A DNA stretch of 64,000 nt from an uncultured Draconibacterium sp. (GCF_913063105.1 NZ_CAJXYQ010000006.1:124001-188000), one strand, 5' to 3'; counted from the stretch's first letter, positions 26,516 to 36,900 are shown. Notes: generated by a model from the sequence alone, not told the origin. Numbers and translations are program-made.

Positions 26516-27190
26516 ATGGACAACAACGAATTTAAAAAATATGCAACAAGGCATGCCGGAATCAGCAGCCTGACAATGGACAAATACACATCAGTATACG
26601 GCAATTACATCTCGCCAACAATTATTGAAGAACGGCAATTGAACGTAGCATCAATGGACGTATTTTCAAGATTAATGATGGATCGTATCATTTTCCTTGG
26701 CGTACCAATCGACGATACGGTAGCCAATATCATTCAGGCACAATTACTGTTTCTGGAGTCGACTGATCCGACAAAAGATATTCAAATCTATTTTAATTCG
26801 CCCGGAGGCTCGGTTTATGCCGGTTTGGGAATTTACGACACCATGCAATACATTTCTGCCGATGTGGCGACCATCTGTACCGGAATGGCAGCCTCAATGG
26901 CAGCCGTATTAATGACGGCAGGCGCAAAAGGAAAACGCTCGGCATTGCCTCACTCCCGAATTATGATTCACCAACCAATGGGTGGTGCACAGGGGCAGGC
27001 TTCCGACATCGAAATTACAGCACGCGAGATTAAAAAAATTAAAAATGAGCTGTACACCATCTTAGCAGATCATTCCGGCCAGACTTTCGAACAAATCGAA
27101 AAAGATTCTGACCGTGATTACTGGATGACTGCAAAAGAAGCAGTTGATTACGGCATGATAGACGAAATTTTAGTTCGAAATAACAAGTAA
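26516..27190 (+). CDS. clpP: ATP-dependent Clp protease proteolytic subunit
   Basis: 224 residues. The Ser-His-Asp serine protease is intact: catalytic Ser in [16 protein letters not shown], His in [19 protein letters not shown], and a later Asp ([12 protein letters not shown]). A short N-terminal extension precedes the typical IIEERQL processing region. Fourteen subunits form the degradation chamber that works with ClpX. Its stop shares one base with the clpX start (TAATG), so the pair is translationally coupled. Confidence 0.96.
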   Translation: MDNNEFKKYATRHAGISSLTMDKYTSVYGNYISPTIIEERQLNVASMDVFSRLMMDRIIFLGVPIDDTVANIIQAQLLFLESTDPTKDIQIYFNSPGGSVYAGLGIYDTMQYISADVATICTGMAASMAAVLMTAGAKGKRSALPHSRIMIHQPMGGAQGQASDIEITAREIKKIKNELYTILADHSGQTFEQIEKDSDRDYWMTAKEAVDYGMIDEILVRNNK

Positions 27191-28422
27191 TGTCAAATAA
27201 AGAAAAGATGGACAAGTGTTCGTTCTGCGGAAGGGAAAAAAAGGAAGTAAATCTTCTTATTGCAGGGATTGACGGGCATATTTGCGACCGCTGTGCCGAG
27301 CAGGCTCATTCCATTATCCAGGAAGAAGTTAAAACTACCAACTCTTTTGATTTAGACGGATTGCAACTGTTAAAACCAAAAGAAATTAAAGACTTTCTCG
27401 ACCAGTATGTAATTGGACAGGACAGAGCCAAACGCATTCTTTCTGTTTCGGTTTACAATCATTACAAAAGGTTAACACAACACGTTGACGATGATGAAAC
27501 CGAAATCGAAAAATCAAATATAATTTTGGTTGGCGAAACAGGTACAGGTAAAACATTGCTGGCACGTACAATTGCAAAAATGCTGCATGTTCCGTTTACC
27601 ATTGTTGATGCCACCGTTTTAACAGAAGCCGGTTATGTTGGCGAAGACATTGAAAGCTTGCTGACGCGTTTGCTTCAGGCAGCCGACTACAATGTTGAGG
27701 CGGCAGAACGAGGAATTGTTTTTGTTGATGAAATAGATAAAATTGCACGCAAAAGCGATAACCCATCGATTACACGAGACGTATCGGGTGAAGGTGTTCA
27801 GCAAGGATTATTAAAATTATTGGAAGGATCAATTGTTAACGTTCCCCCTCAGGGTGGAAGAAAACATCCGGAACAAAAGTTAATTCCGGTTGACACCAAG
27901 AACATCCTATTTATTTGTGGTGGAGCATTCGACGGAATTGAACGTAAAATTGCCAATCGGTTAAACACCAAAGTAATTGGCTATAGTGCGGCAAAAGACG
28001 CCGACCGTATTGAGCGCGAAAACCTGCTTCAATATGTTTCTCCACAAGATTTAAAATCATTTGGGTTAATTCCTGAAATTATTGGTCGTCTGCCCGTGCT
28101 TACCTACCTAAACCCGCTGGATAAGGAAACTTTAAGAAGTATACTCACTGAACCTAAAAATTCGGTTATTAAACAGTACAAAAAACTGTTTAAACTGGAT
28201 GAAATTGAGCTTAAATTTGACGAAGATGCGCTGGAATACATTGTTGATAAAGCCATCGAATTTAAACTTGGAGCACGTGGTTTGCGCTCCATTTGCGAAA
28301 ACATAATGAACGATGCTATGTTTGACGCACCATCTCAGGATATTTCGGAATTCCATATCACTAAAGAATATGCTGAAAACCAGATTGACAAATCCGGAAT
28401 CAGAAGATTAAAGGCGAGCTAA
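27190..28422 (+). CDS. clpX: Clp protease ATP-binding subunit ClpX
   Basis: 410 residues. An N-terminal C4 zinc finger (CSFCGREKK and CDRCAEQA) binds adaptors and substrates. The AAA+ module has Walker A GETGTGKT (about 116-123), Walker [12 protein letters not shown], the pore-loop region GYVGEDIES and sensor [10 protein letters not shown]. The IGF-like loop for ClpP docking is expected in the AAA+ domain but I did not verify it. It unfolds substrates and feeds them to ClpP. A terminator follows at 28441. Confidence 0.96.
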   Translation: MSNKEKMDKCSFCGREKKEVNLLIAGIDGHICDRCAEQAHSIIQEEVKTTNSFDLDGLQLLKPKEIKDFLDQYVIGQDRAKRILSVSVYNHYKRLTQHVDDDETEIEKSNIILVGETGTGKTLLARTIAKMLHVPFTIVDATVLTEAGYVGEDIESLLTRLLQAADYNVEAAERGIVFVDEIDKIARKSDNPSITRDVSGEGVQQGLLKLLEGSIVNVPPQGGRKHPEQKLIPVDTKNILFICGGAFDGIERKIANRLNTKVIGYSAAKDADRIERENLLQYVSPQDLKSFGLIPEIIGRLPVLTYLNPLDKETLRSILTEPKNSVIKQYKKLFKLDEIELKFDEDALEYIVDKAIEFKLGARGLRSICENIMNDAMFDAPSQDISEFHITKEYAENQIDKSGIRRLKAS

Positions 28423-28440
28423 AAAAATCATATTACCATA

Positions 28441-28470
28441 AAAAGCCGGGCATAATTGTCCGGCTTTTTT
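28441..28470. terminator. Terminator after clpX
   Basis: Stem AAAAGCCGG / CCGGCTTTT with a 10-base loop, followed by two more T on the plus strand. Confidence 0.85.
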
Positions 28471-28667
28471 GTTGGCGGTAAAACTTCACACAATTATTTA
28501 ACATTTGTTAACATGTGATTTTAATCCCCTATATTACTGCACTTTAGCACTTGTCTATAAACTCTATATTCTATTTTGTTTATTTTTTTTGTCTTTTATT
28601 TAAACATTATTACAAGAAAAGCTGTTCTCATTACAGTTATTTAAATCACAACTTAAAAACAACAGAA

Positions 28668-29321
28668 ATGAAAACAGTAAATTTTAAAAAAATGTTGAAC
28701 TTTAGAAGTTTGGCTTTCGTTGCAGCAATTATTGTAAGTATGGCATTTATTAGCTGCGAAAAAGAAAATGATGATTACATTCCTCAAAATGAATTTAGTG
28801 AAAACTCAGCATTGAAAGCAGGAAAAGCTCTTCCTCCGGGTGATGAATCAATTGCAGCAATTGCTATTGGAGCAGGTTTTACAGAACTGGTTAGCGCACT
28901 ATTTTATGTTGACGAAGAATTAGGAACAGAGTTGGTTGACATGTTTCTTAACGGAACAGACCAATATACCGTTTTTGCACCTACCAATGATGCATTTCAG
29001 GCCTTGTATGACAGCGAAGCACTTGAAAGTTTGTTAGGAGCAGAAGTGAATGGAATTAGCGATATACCGGCTGAAGTGGTTTTAAACGTATTATTGTATC
29101 ATGTTACCGACGGACGAAGAGCAGCGAATAGTGTTGTTCCAAAGAAAAACCCGAAAACAATTGAAACATTGCTTGAAGGAGCCACTTTTAAAGTGGATAA
29201 AGATTTAAAAATCTGGGCAGTGGGAAATACTGCAATGTTGGTTCCGGGCTTTGTAAACATCTCAGCATCAAACGGTATTATTCATGTAATTGATACAGTA
29301 ATTCTGCCGATTGAGTTATAA
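28668..29321 (+). CDS. Fasciclin (FAS1) domain lipoprotein
   Basis: 217 residues from ATG 28668. The lipoprotein signal ends in SMAFISC. One FAS1 domain spans about residues 60-215, with the H1 box YTVFAPTNDAFQALY, the VLNVLLYHVTDGR motif, and the H2-like ASNGIIHVIDTVILP at the end. FAS1 domains mediate adhesion in surface proteins. The 245-base gap upstream is AT-rich with no clear promoter match. The open frame extends upstream to 28551, but that part lies before the signal peptide. Confidence 0.82.
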   Translation: MKTVNFKKMLNFRSLAFVAAIIVSMAFISCEKENDDYIPQNEFSENSALKAGKALPPGDESIAAIAIGAGFTELVSALFYVDEELGTELVDMFLNGTDQYTVFAPTNDAFQALYDSEALESLLGAEVNGISDIPAEVVLNVLLYHVTDGRRAANSVVPKKNPKTIETLLEGATFKVDKDLKIWAVGNTAMLVPGFVNISASNGIIHVIDTVILPIEL

Positions 29322-29354
29322 ATATAAGTTCACACAACGCCATGAAAAAATATA

Positions 29355-29384
29355 TGGAAGCGTTTCTTCGGAGGCGCTTCTTTT
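29355..29384 (+). terminator. Terminator with UUCG tetraloop
   Basis: Stem GAAGCGTTTC / GAGGCGCTTC closed by C(UUCG)G, followed by six T. Confidence 0.88.
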
Positions 29385-29486
29385 TTGTTTCCCAAAATTT
29401 TGTTAATCTTTCTTCAAAAAGCTAAAATGATAGGTTAAGGTTTAGATTTTTCCTATTTTGCCACATCTTTTTACGAAAGCTAACAT

Positions 29487-30962
29487 ATGGGTAAATTATC
29501 TCGAAGAAAATTTATTGGGACAACAGCTACAGGCCTGGCCGCGGCTACAATTGTTCCTTCAAATGTAATTGCAGGACTTGGCCATAAAGCCCCCAGCGAC
29601 AAACTAAATATTGCCGGAATTGGCGTAGGCGGCAAAGGCTATACCAACCTTCGCTTTATGGAAACGGAGAACATTGTTGCACTCTGCGACGTTGACTGGG
29701 ATTACGCCGGCAGAAATGCTTTTGAAAGATGGTATCGAGCCAAACAATACAAAGATTTCAGGGTAATGTTTGACGAACAAAAAGACATTGATGCGGTGAT
29801 GATTGCAACACCTGATCATACACACGCTTTACCGGCACTTATGGCCATGCGCGAAGGCAAACATGTTTTTCTGCAAAAACCATTAACCCACTCGGTATAC
29901 GAATCGCGAATACTAAGCGAAACGGCACAGCGCTACGGCGTAGCAACACAAATGGGCAACCAGGGCAATTCTGCTGAAGGCATACGTCAGATTTGTGAAT
30001 GGATATGGTCGGGAACAATTGGAGAAGTTACCCATGTTGACACCTGGACGAATCGGCCAATCTGGCCCCAGGGCTTAACCCGTCCTGAAAAAGGCAAACG
30101 TATTCCGAAAACACTTGATTGGGATTTATTTATCGGACCGGCCAAATTTACCGAATACCACCCCACTTATCATCCGTGGAACTGGAGAGGCTGGTGGGAC
30201 TTCGGAACAGGAGCACTTGGCGACATGGGATGCCATATTCTTGATCCCGTTTTTAAGGCTTTAATGCTTGAACACCCCACATCAGTTGAAGGAAGTTCAA
30301 CACCGTTTAATAACGATTCGGCGCCTAATGCCGAGTTTGTAAAATATGAATTTGACCGACGCGACAACCTTCCAAAAGTTGCAATGCCCAAAGTAAGCGT
30401 ACATTGGTACGATGGTGGTTTTATGCCTCCACGCCCCGATGAGCTTAAGGATGGAGAGCAAATGGGTGACGATGGTGGAGGTTGTGTTTTTTACGGCACC
30501 CAGGGGAAAATAATGTGTGGCACCTACGCTGCTAACCCTACTCTTTTACCAACTGCCAACATGGAGCATTTTCAGCAGCCCAAAAAGATGATTCGGCGAA
30601 TTAGCAACGCAATGGATGGTGGCCATGAGCAGGATTGGATTAGAGCCTGCAAGGAGGATAAAAACGCAAGAGTTGAGGCTTCGTCGAATTTTGCCTACGC
30701 GGGGCCGTTGAACGAAATGGTATTGCTGGGCGTATTGGCAGTGCGCCTGCAAAGCCTGCAACGTAAACTGGAATGGGACGGCCCAAATATGCGCTTTAAA
30801 AACATTGGATCATCCGACACCATTCGTGTACTTACCAAAGACCAGTTTGATGTAGTTAATGGGGATCCCAGGTTTGAAAAAGATTACGCAACACTACCGG
30901 CACTAAAAATGGCAGAGGAGTGGATCAGGCATACTTATCGTAACGGCTGGGAGCAGATATAA
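29487..30962 (+). CDS. Tat-exported Gfo/Idh/MocA-family oxidoreductase
   Basis: 491 residues. A twin-arginine signal (SRRKFIGTTATGLAAATIVP) directs folded export. The Rossmann domain has GIGVGGKGYTNLR and later VMIATPDHTHALPALMAMREGKHVFLQKPLTHSVYE, which contains the E-K-P-like catalytic Lys region (here Q-K-P). The C-terminal domain follows, with conserved WNWRGWWDFGTGALGDMGCH. Such enzymes oxidise or reduce sugars or cyclitols with tightly bound NAD(P). The TIM-barrel lipoprotein at 8163 and the sulfatase at 37944 are typical functional company, but they are not adjacent. Substrate unknown. Confidence 0.85.
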   Translation: MGKLSRRKFIGTTATGLAAATIVPSNVIAGLGHKAPSDKLNIAGIGVGGKGYTNLRFMETENIVALCDVDWDYAGRNAFERWYRAKQYKDFRVMFDEQKDIDAVMIATPDHTHALPALMAMREGKHVFLQKPLTHSVYESRILSETAQRYGVATQMGNQGNSAEGIRQICEWIWSGTIGEVTHVDTWTNRPIWPQGLTRPEKGKRIPKTLDWDLFIGPAKFTEYHPTYHPWNWRGWWDFGTGALGDMGCHILDPVFKALMLEHPTSVEGSSTPFNNDSAPNAEFVKYEFDRRDNLPKVAMPKVSVHWYDGGFMPPRPDELKDGEQMGDDGGGCVFYGTQGKIMCGTYAANPTLLPTANMEHFQQPKKMIRRISNAMDGGHEQDWIRACKEDKNARVEASSNFAYAGPLNEMVLLGVLAVRLQSLQRKLEWDGPNMRFKNIGSSDTIRVLTKDQFDVVNGDPRFEKDYATLPALKMAEEWIRHTYRNGWEQI

Positions 30963-30978
30963 AACCAGTATTCAAGAA

Positions 30979-31018
30979 AAAAGGGATGTGACCAAAATAA
31001 AATCACACCCCTTTTTTT
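30979..31018. terminator. Bidirectional terminator between convergent genes
   Basis: Stem AAAAGGGATGTGA / TCACACCCCTTTT with one A-C mismatch and an 11-base loop. T runs follow on the plus strand and A runs precede for the minus strand. Confidence 0.8.
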
Positions 31019-31035
31019 ATATCATAAACTTCGAT

Positions 31036-31869
31036 CTAAATCAATCCGGCTTCCTGCAATAGCGTTTCCATTTCTTTCTGAACTTCTTCGGCGGCAACAC
31101 GCGCCTTCGATGCAAAATCAGTATTTTGCGAAGCATAAATAATTCCGCGAGAAGAATTTACCAATAAGCCACATTTACTGTTCATTCCATTTTTTGCTAC
31201 TTCCTGCAAGCTTCCACCTTGTGCTCCTACACCCGGCACCAATAAAAAATGATTAGGTACAATCTTTCTAATTTCTTTTAGCTTTTCTGCCTTAGTTGCC
31301 CCAACCACATACATCATATTTTCTTCGGTACCCCATTTCTGCGAAGTTTTCAGAACAGTTTCATACAACCTATCCCCGCTCTCCTTATTTTTAAGAAATT
31401 GAAAATCAAAAGCTCCTTTGTTTGAGGTAAGTGCCAATAGAATTACCCATTTGTCGGGGTAAGTCATAAATGGCTTTACTGAATCTTCGCCCATGTAGGG
31501 GGCAACGGTAACTGCATCAAAATTCTGTTTGTCGAAAAAAGCCCGTGCATACAAATTCGAGGTGTTACCAATATCTCCGCGTTTGGCATCAGCAATTAAA
31601 AATATTTCCGGGTATTTCGATTTTACATACATCACTGTTTTCTCAAGACTTTCCATGCCTTTTGAGCCCAGGCTTTCATAAAATGCCAGATTGGGCTTGT
31701 AGGCCACCGAAAACTCAGCGGTAGCATCAATAATTTCTTTATTGAACGAGAAAATCGGATCTGATGTATCCAGCAGATGTTGCGGAATTTTTTGGATATC
31801 GGTATCTAAACCAACGCAAAGGAAACTGCGTTTTTTTTGTATTTGCTCAAATAATTGTTGTTGATTCAT
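31036..31869 (-). CDS. pyrF: Orotidine 5'-phosphate decarboxylase
   Basis: 277 residues, the longer type 2 form. The active-site motif D-x-K-R-x-D is present as [13 protein letters not shown], preceded by [14 protein letters not shown] and followed by [13 protein letters not shown] and [10 protein letters not shown]. It makes UMP in the cytoplasm. It is the last gene of a purM-prfA-pyrF run on the minus strand, 59 bases after prfA. Confidence 0.93.
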   Translation of the reverse strand: MNQQQLFEQIQKKRSFLCVGLDTDIQKIPQHLLDTSDPIFSFNKEIIDATAEFSVAYKPNLAFYESLGSKGMESLEKTVMYVKSKYPEIFLIADAKRGDIGNTSNLYARAFFDKQNFDAVTVAPYMGEDSVKPFMTYPDKWVILLALTSNKGAFDFQFLKNKESGDRLYETVLKTSQKWGTEENMMYVVGATKAEKLKEIRKIVPNHFLLVPGVGAQGGSLQEVAKNGMNSKCGLLVNSSRGIIYASQNTDFASKARVAAEEVQKEMETLLQEAGLI

Positions 31870-31928
31870 GGTAAAGAGTTATACATACGACACCTGCTTA
31901 AAGAAGTACGCATGCATTAAAGTTGTTT

Positions 31929-33014
31929 TTAAATTTCTGCTTCTTTTAATTTTTCAGCGTTTTCTTCAATCATTAGTTTTTCAATAACCTCATCGATTTC
32001 GCCACCAATAATTGCTTGTAAATTGTAGAGTGTTAAATTTATACGATGGTCGGTAACCCGGCCCTGAGGCCAGTTATAGGTACGAATTTTTGCTGAACGG
32101 TCGCCGGTTGATACCATAGTTTTACGTTTCGACGAAATTTCGTCGATGTATTTCTGGTATTCCATATTGTACAAACGTGTGCGCAGTTCCGCCATTGCTT
32201 TGTCAAGGTTTTTTAATTTCGATTTCTGATCCTGACAAGTAACGACAATACCCGTTGGAATATGTGTTAAACGAATGGCCGAGTAGGTGGTATTTACCGA
32301 CTGCCCACCTGGTCCTGAAGAACAGTATTCATCTCTTCGGATATCTTCGTTTTTAAGTTCAACATCAAATTCATCTGCTTCGGGCAATACCGCAACTGTT
32401 GCTGCCGATGTATGAACCCGGCCCTGTGTTTCGGTTTGCGGAACCCTTTGTACCCGGTGAACTCCGGATTCGTATTTCAGAATTCCATAAACGCCTTCGC
32501 CCGATACTGTTGCTACAATTTCTTTATAACCGCCGGCAGTACCTTCGTTTACGTTAGAAATCTCCATTCGCCAACCTTTTTTCTCGCAAAATTTAGTGTA
32601 CATGCGAAAAAGATCGCCAGCAAAAATACTTGCCTCATCGCCTCCTGTTCCTGCCCGAATTTCAAGCACGGCGTTTTTGGCATCTTCCGGATCGGCCGGT
32701 ACCAACAATAATTTTACCTGCTGTTCAATCTCCGGAATGCGTTTCTCCGACTCCTCGATTTCTTCACGCGCCATTTCGCGCATTTCCTCATCGCTTTCTT
32801 CGGCCAGCATTTCCTTTCCGGTTTGAATATTATCAACCAGATTTTTATACTCCTGGAATTTACCCACCAGCTTTTGCAGGTTTTTATATTCCTGGTTTAA
32901 TTTTACATAGCGTTTCATATCAGCAATAACCTCAGGGTCGGTTATTTGCTGCTCCACCTCTTCAAAACGGTGTTTTATCGATTCAAATTTTTCTAATAAT
33001 GCGTATTCTGCCAT
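31929..33014 (-). CDS. prfA: Peptide chain release factor 1
   Basis: 361 residues. The catalytic GGQ is at 236-238 (SSGPGGQSVNTTYS). The codon-recognition tripeptide position reads P-Q-T (192-194, RVPQTETQGRVHTSAA), the P-x-T type of RF1, which reads UAA and UAG. The coiled N-terminal domain (about 1-100) is present. It starts 8 bases after purM, so they are co-transcribed. Confidence 0.95.
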   Translation of the reverse strand: MAEYALLEKFESIKHRFEEVEQQITDPEVIADMKRYVKLNQEYKNLQKLVGKFQEYKNLVDNIQTGKEMLAEESDEEMREMAREEIEESEKRIPEIEQQVKLLLVPADPEDAKNAVLEIRAGTGGDEASIFAGDLFRMYTKFCEKKGWRMEISNVNEGTAGGYKEIVATVSGEGVYGILKYESGVHRVQRVPQTETQGRVHTSAATVAVLPEADEFDVELKNEDIRRDEYCSSGPGGQSVNTTYSAIRLTHIPTGIVVTCQDQKSKLKNLDKAMAELRTRLYNMEYQKYIDEISSKRKTMVSTGDRSAKIRTYNWPQGRVTDHRINLTLYNLQAIIGGEIDEVIEKLMIEENAEKLKEAEI

Positions 33015-33022
33015 GGCTTTTC

Positions 33023-34192
33023 TTAATAAATAAACTCGCCTTTCTCCGACTTAATTGTTAGTTTTTTGCCTTCGAAAGGTTCAACTTTCCCAATAATTTG
33101 TGCATCAATATTGAATGATTTTGAGATTTCAATAATCTCGTTGGCAATATCGGCACTGCAGTAAATCTCGTAGCGGTGCCCCATGTTGAACACCTTGTAC
33201 ATTTCTTTCCAATCGGTTCCGGATTGCTCTTGTATTAACTGAAACAGCGGAGGAACCGGGAACATATTATCCTTAATCACATGAACGCCGTCGACAAAAT
33301 GAAGCACTTTTGTTTGCGCCCCACCTGAACAATGGATCATTCCTGTGATTTGAGAACGGTATTTATCCAATACTTTTTTAATTACCGGAGCGTAGGTGCG
33401 GGTTGGCGACAACACCAATTTGCCGGCATCAATATCAAGTCCATCAATGGCATCAGTAAGTTTTTTTCCGCCCGAGTACACTAAATCTGCCGGCACTTCA
33501 GGATCAAAACTTTCGGGGTATTTTTGTGCCAGGTAATTGGCAAAAACATCGTGTCGGGCCGAGGTTAGTCCATTGCTGCCCATGCCGCCATTATACTCGG
33601 TTTCGTAAGTGGCTTTACCCGATGACGATAAACCCACAATAACATTACCTGCACTAATTTTATCGGCCGAAACCACATCCTCTTTTTTCATCCGGCAGGT
33701 AACTGTTGAGTCAACAATAATCGTACGTACCAAATCGCCCACATCAGCCGTTTCGCCTCCTGTAGAATAGATACTTATTCCCATATCGCGCAAACTGGCC
33801 AGTAATTCTTCTGTTCCATTAATAATGGCAGCAATTACCTCTCCGGGGATATTATTTTTATTTCGCCCAATGGTTGAAGAAACCAAAATATTATCGGTTG
33901 CTCCTACACAAAGCAGGTCGTCAACGTTCATAATCAGCGCGTCCTGTGCAATTCCTTTCCAAACCGACAAATCGCCTGTTTCTTTCCAATACATATAGGC
34001 TAATGCTGATTTTGTTCCGGCACCATCGGCGTGCATAATGTTACACCAGTTTGTATCGCCACCTAAAATGTCGGGTACAATTTTGCAGAATGCCTTTGGG
34101 AACAAGCCCTTGTCAACATTCTTAATTGCTTCGTGCACATCTTCTTTCGACGCCGAAACGCCCCTCGCGCTATATCTTGATTCCGCTACCAT
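33023..34192 (-). CDS. purM: Phosphoribosylformylglycinamidine cyclo-ligase (AIR synthase)
   Basis: 389 residues, slightly longer than E. coli PurM, as usual in Bacteroidota. It has HADGAGTKSALAYMYWK (FGAM/ATP site), IAQDALIMNVDDLLCVGATDNILV, IYSTGGETADVGD and the C-terminal ATP-grasp-like half with FNMGHRYEIYC. It catalyses ATP-dependent ring closure of FGAM to AIR in purine synthesis. First gene of the purM-prfA-pyrF operon. Confidence 0.9.
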   Translation of the reverse strand: MVAESRYSARGVSASKEDVHEAIKNVDKGLFPKAFCKIVPDILGGDTNWCNIMHADGAGTKSALAYMYWKETGDLSVWKGIAQDALIMNVDDLLCVGATDNILVSSTIGRNKNNIPGEVIAAIINGTEELLASLRDMGISIYSTGGETADVGDLVRTIIVDSTVTCRMKKEDVVSADKISAGNVIVGLSSSGKATYETEYNGGMGSNGLTSARHDVFANYLAQKYPESFDPEVPADLVYSGGKKLTDAIDGLDIDAGKLVLSPTRTYAPVIKKVLDKYRSQITGMIHCSGGAQTKVLHFVDGVHVIKDNMFPVPPLFQLIQEQSGTDWKEMYKVFNMGHRYEIYCSADIANEIIEISKSFNIDAQIIGKVEPFEGKKLTIKSEKGEFIY

Positions 34193-34265
34193 TTACTTTG
34201 TGATTTTTGTGGCTACAAAAGTAACAATTTCTAATAGATTGAGTGCCATTTTGCCGCCCACCCAT

Positions 34266-34301
34266 ACAAAAAAAGGAAAGTACTTTACAAGCCTTTCCTT
34301 T
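34266..34301 (-). terminator. Terminator after the acyl-CoA synthetase gene
   Basis: Stem AAAGGAAAG / CTTTCCTTT with a 12-base loop; on the minus strand it is followed by further T. It lies 20 bases past the stop at 34321 and before purM. Confidence 0.7.
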
Positions 34302-34320
34302 GTTTTAAAATATTTTAGTG

Positions 34321-35985
34321 TTACGCGTATAAAAAGCGCTTAATTTTCTTTGTTGGTGTACGTTCAAATGGCATTGGATGAAGCACAACCTGGTTGATTC
34401 GCGAGAATTTGTTGACTTCCTGATTTACCTTCTTCATAATCTCTTGCAAAACTTCATCCGATTTGTCAGAAATAAAATGCTTTGCTTCTGCTCGAAGGTT
34501 TTTAAAGTGTTCTTCAACCTCTTCCATATTCAGGTGAATCATTGCCACCAGTTTGCCTTTCTTTTCAACAACAAGCGATTCCAAAACAAAACGCATTTTG
34601 TTGATGACCGATTCTATTTCTTCGGGATAAATATTTTCGCCGCTTGCACCTACAATCATTGTTTTTATGCGCCCCTTTATGTACAAGAGGTTATTTTTAT
34701 CAAACATTCCTCTGTCGCCGGTTCTAAACCAACCATCGTCGGTAAAAACATCTTTTGTTATATCGGGTGCTTTGTAATAGCCTTTCATTACATTTAGTCC
34801 TCTGGCCTGAATTTCACCTTCTCCTGTTTGCGGATCGGGGTTGGCAATACGCAACGATACGCCTTTCATGGCAATACCTGTTGAACCAATTTTTCGATGT
34901 TTCCCAACGGCACCGGCCAGCAATGGGGCTGTTTCGGTTAAACCATAACCAATGGCATACGGGAATCCACCTTCATATAAAAATCGTTCAACTGCCGGGT
35001 CGAGTTTTGCACCGCCAATACCGAAAAAGCGTAAAGCCCCTCCGAACGATTGATGTAGTTTTTTTGCTGCCAGCTTATGCAAAACTTTTCGGGTTGGAGC
35101 GAAACCCGACAAGGCCCTCATTAAGCCACTTTTTTGAAATTCAGGCTGAATTTTTGCCCGGTAAACTTTTTCAATAATTAAGGGCACCGAAAGCAAAACA
35201 GTAGGTTTTACCTCCTGAAGTGCCGGCATTAAAACAGAAGCAACAGGCGGCTTGCGTAAATAATGAACAGAAGCTCCGTACATTATTGGCAATAAAAAAC
35301 CAACGGTATTTTCGAGTGTATGCGACAGTGGCAAAATAGAAAGAAACCTGTCATCTGGATTAATTTGCTGCAAAGTGCGACTTTGCCGCGCTGTCCAAAC
35401 CAGGTTTTTATGTGTTAACATCACCCCTTTTGAGCTGCCCGTGGTTCCCGATGTATAAATAATTGAAGCTAATTCTTCTTCATCAACATTTATGGGTAAG
35501 AACTTGCGGTTTACCTGCGGAACCGATGTGGTTAAAAGTTCCAGATGATCCAATGGAGCTTCCTTGGGGATAATTGCGAGATTATCAACCAACACCATGT
35601 GCTCTACAAGCTCACAAACTCTTTGATTTATGGATTTATAAAGCCCTTCTGAAACAAACAATAGTTTTGCCTCCGAGTGCTCAATTATTGTTTCAATTTC
35701 GTTGCTATGAAAATCGGGTAAAATTGGGACAGCTATAGCCCCAATAACCGATGTGGCAAAAAACGCCTTACCCCAGTTTGGCATATTGGTACTCAATATG
35801 GCCACCTTATCTCCTCGCTTAATACCTAACTCCAGCAAAAGCTCGGCAAGCAACTCAACCTCCTCGCCCAATTGCCGGTATGTGTAGTTTTCTTCACCAA
35901 CAAACTTTACCGCAGTATTATTGGCAAACTTCTCTACCGAACTGTAAAACAATCCGGGTAAAGTCAACTTCGTTTTGTCAATCAT
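34321..35985 (-). CDS. AMP-binding long-chain acyl-CoA synthetase-like protein
   Basis: 554 residues. The ANL superfamily signatures are present: P-loop-like IIYTSGTTGSSKGVMLTHKN (about 175-194), AIGYGLTETAPLL, the hinge-region WFRTGDRGMFDKNNLLYIKGRIK, and the C-terminal catalytic Lys in TPTKKIKRF. It forms acyl-AMP and then acyl-CoA from fatty acids; exact chain length is unknown. It ends at residue 554, somewhat short of classical FadD, with an abbreviated C-terminal lid. It stands alone between terminators. Confidence 0.85.
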   Translation of the reverse strand: MIDKTKLTLPGLFYSSVEKFANNTAVKFVGEENYTYRQLGEEVELLAELLLELGIKRGDKVAILSTNMPNWGKAFFATSVIGAIAVPILPDFHSNEIETIIEHSEAKLLFVSEGLYKSINQRVCELVEHMVLVDNLAIIPKEAPLDHLELLTTSVPQVNRKFLPINVDEEELASIIYTSGTTGSSKGVMLTHKNLVWTARQSRTLQQINPDDRFLSILPLSHTLENTVGFLLPIMYGASVHYLRKPPVASVLMPALQEVKPTVLLSVPLIIEKVYRAKIQPEFQKSGLMRALSGFAPTRKVLHKLAAKKLHQSFGGALRFFGIGGAKLDPAVERFLYEGGFPYAIGYGLTETAPLLAGAVGKHRKIGSTGIAMKGVSLRIANPDPQTGEGEIQARGLNVMKGYYKAPDITKDVFTDDGWFRTGDRGMFDKNNLLYIKGRIKTMIVGASGENIYPEEIESVINKMRFVLESLVVEKKGKLVAMIHLNMEEVEEHFKNLRAEAKHFISDKSDEVLQEIMKKVNQEVNKFSRINQVVLHPMPFERTPTKKIKRFLYA

Positions 35986-36138
35986 TTTAATTTTTCCTCC
36001 CTAAAAACAATCGCGGCAAAAATAGTAAAAATTCCATTTTTTAGTGTGACATAAGTAACCATGTCAATCCTTCCCAATTGACCATCTACCTGTTTTTCAG
36101 GCGTTTAAAAACCAGCCAGCTAAACAATTAACGTTTTT

Positions 36139-36155
36139 TAGGAATAATATTCCTA
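36139..36155. promoter_or_regulatory. Inverted repeat TAGGAAT-AAT-ATTCCTA (operator candidate)
   Basis: A perfect 7-bp inverted repeat with a 3-base spacer, 25 bases before the HD hydrolase ATG, in the position expected of a promoter. No regulator can be assigned. Confidence 0.4.
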
Positions 36156-36179
36156 GTTTTACTGACTAAAATTCGAATT

Positions 36180-36836
36180 ATGGAGTCTAATTTTCAACAA
36201 AATAAGCTAATTAAAGCTACTGAAAGCTTTGTAAAACAACATTTTGCAGGCGACAGTTCGGGGCACGATTGGTGGCATATTCACCGGGTTCGGAGCATGG
36301 CAATGCACCTGGCGGAAACCGAAGGAGGCAACCTTTTTATTATTGAAATGGCAGCATTGCTGCATGACCTGGACGACTGGAAATTAAAATCGAAAAACAG
36401 TGATGAAAGAACGAAAAAATGGTTGAATGAAATCAACATAAACCCTAGTGATGGGACAACAATATTGCAAATAATCGACCAGGTTTCGTTTAAAGGTGCC
36501 GGCGAAAAAACAAAAGCTTATACGCTTGAAGCGCAAATTGTTCAGGATGCCGACCGACTGGATGCCATTGGAGCAATAGGTATTGCACGCACTTTTGCTT
36601 ATGGTGGCAATAAAGGACGCTTGCTGTATGATCCGACTATTCAGCCAGAATTACACGAGAGTTTTGAACAATATAAAAAAACAACCGCGCCAACGATTAA
36701 TCATTTTTATGAAAAACTACTTTTATTAAAAGATCGGTTAAACACTAACTCGGCAATAAAAATTGCCAATGAACGCCACCTGTTCATGGAAGATTTTCTG
36801 ACACAATTTTTTTTAGAATGGGAATGCAAAAAATAG
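36180..36836 (+). CDS. HD-domain phosphohydrolase
   Basis: 218 residues. The HD metal site is complete: His in SGHDWWHIHRVR, the paired His-Asp in MAALLHDLDDWK, and Asp in IVQDADRLDAIGAIGIAR. The layout (H...HD...D, then AFAYGG-like linker and NHFYEKLLLLKDRLNT) matches the YedJ/PF01966 group of cytoplasmic metal-dependent phosphohydrolases. The natural substrate is unknown; nucleotides are plausible. It precedes a VOC-fold gene on the same strand by 64 bases. Confidence 0.85.
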   Translation: MESNFQQNKLIKATESFVKQHFAGDSSGHDWWHIHRVRSMAMHLAETEGGNLFIIEMAALLHDLDDWKLKSKNSDERTKKWLNEININPSDGTTILQIIDQVSFKGAGEKTKAYTLEAQIVQDADRLDAIGAIGIARTFAYGGNKGRLLYDPTIQPELHESFEQYKKTTAPTINHFYEKLLLLKDRLNTNSAIKIANERHLFMEDFLTQFFLEWECKK

Positions 36837-36900
36837 CCTTGTGTTTGCATTTTTAACATTTGCCTTTCGTAAATTTACGACAGCCAAAAACAATTTTGTT

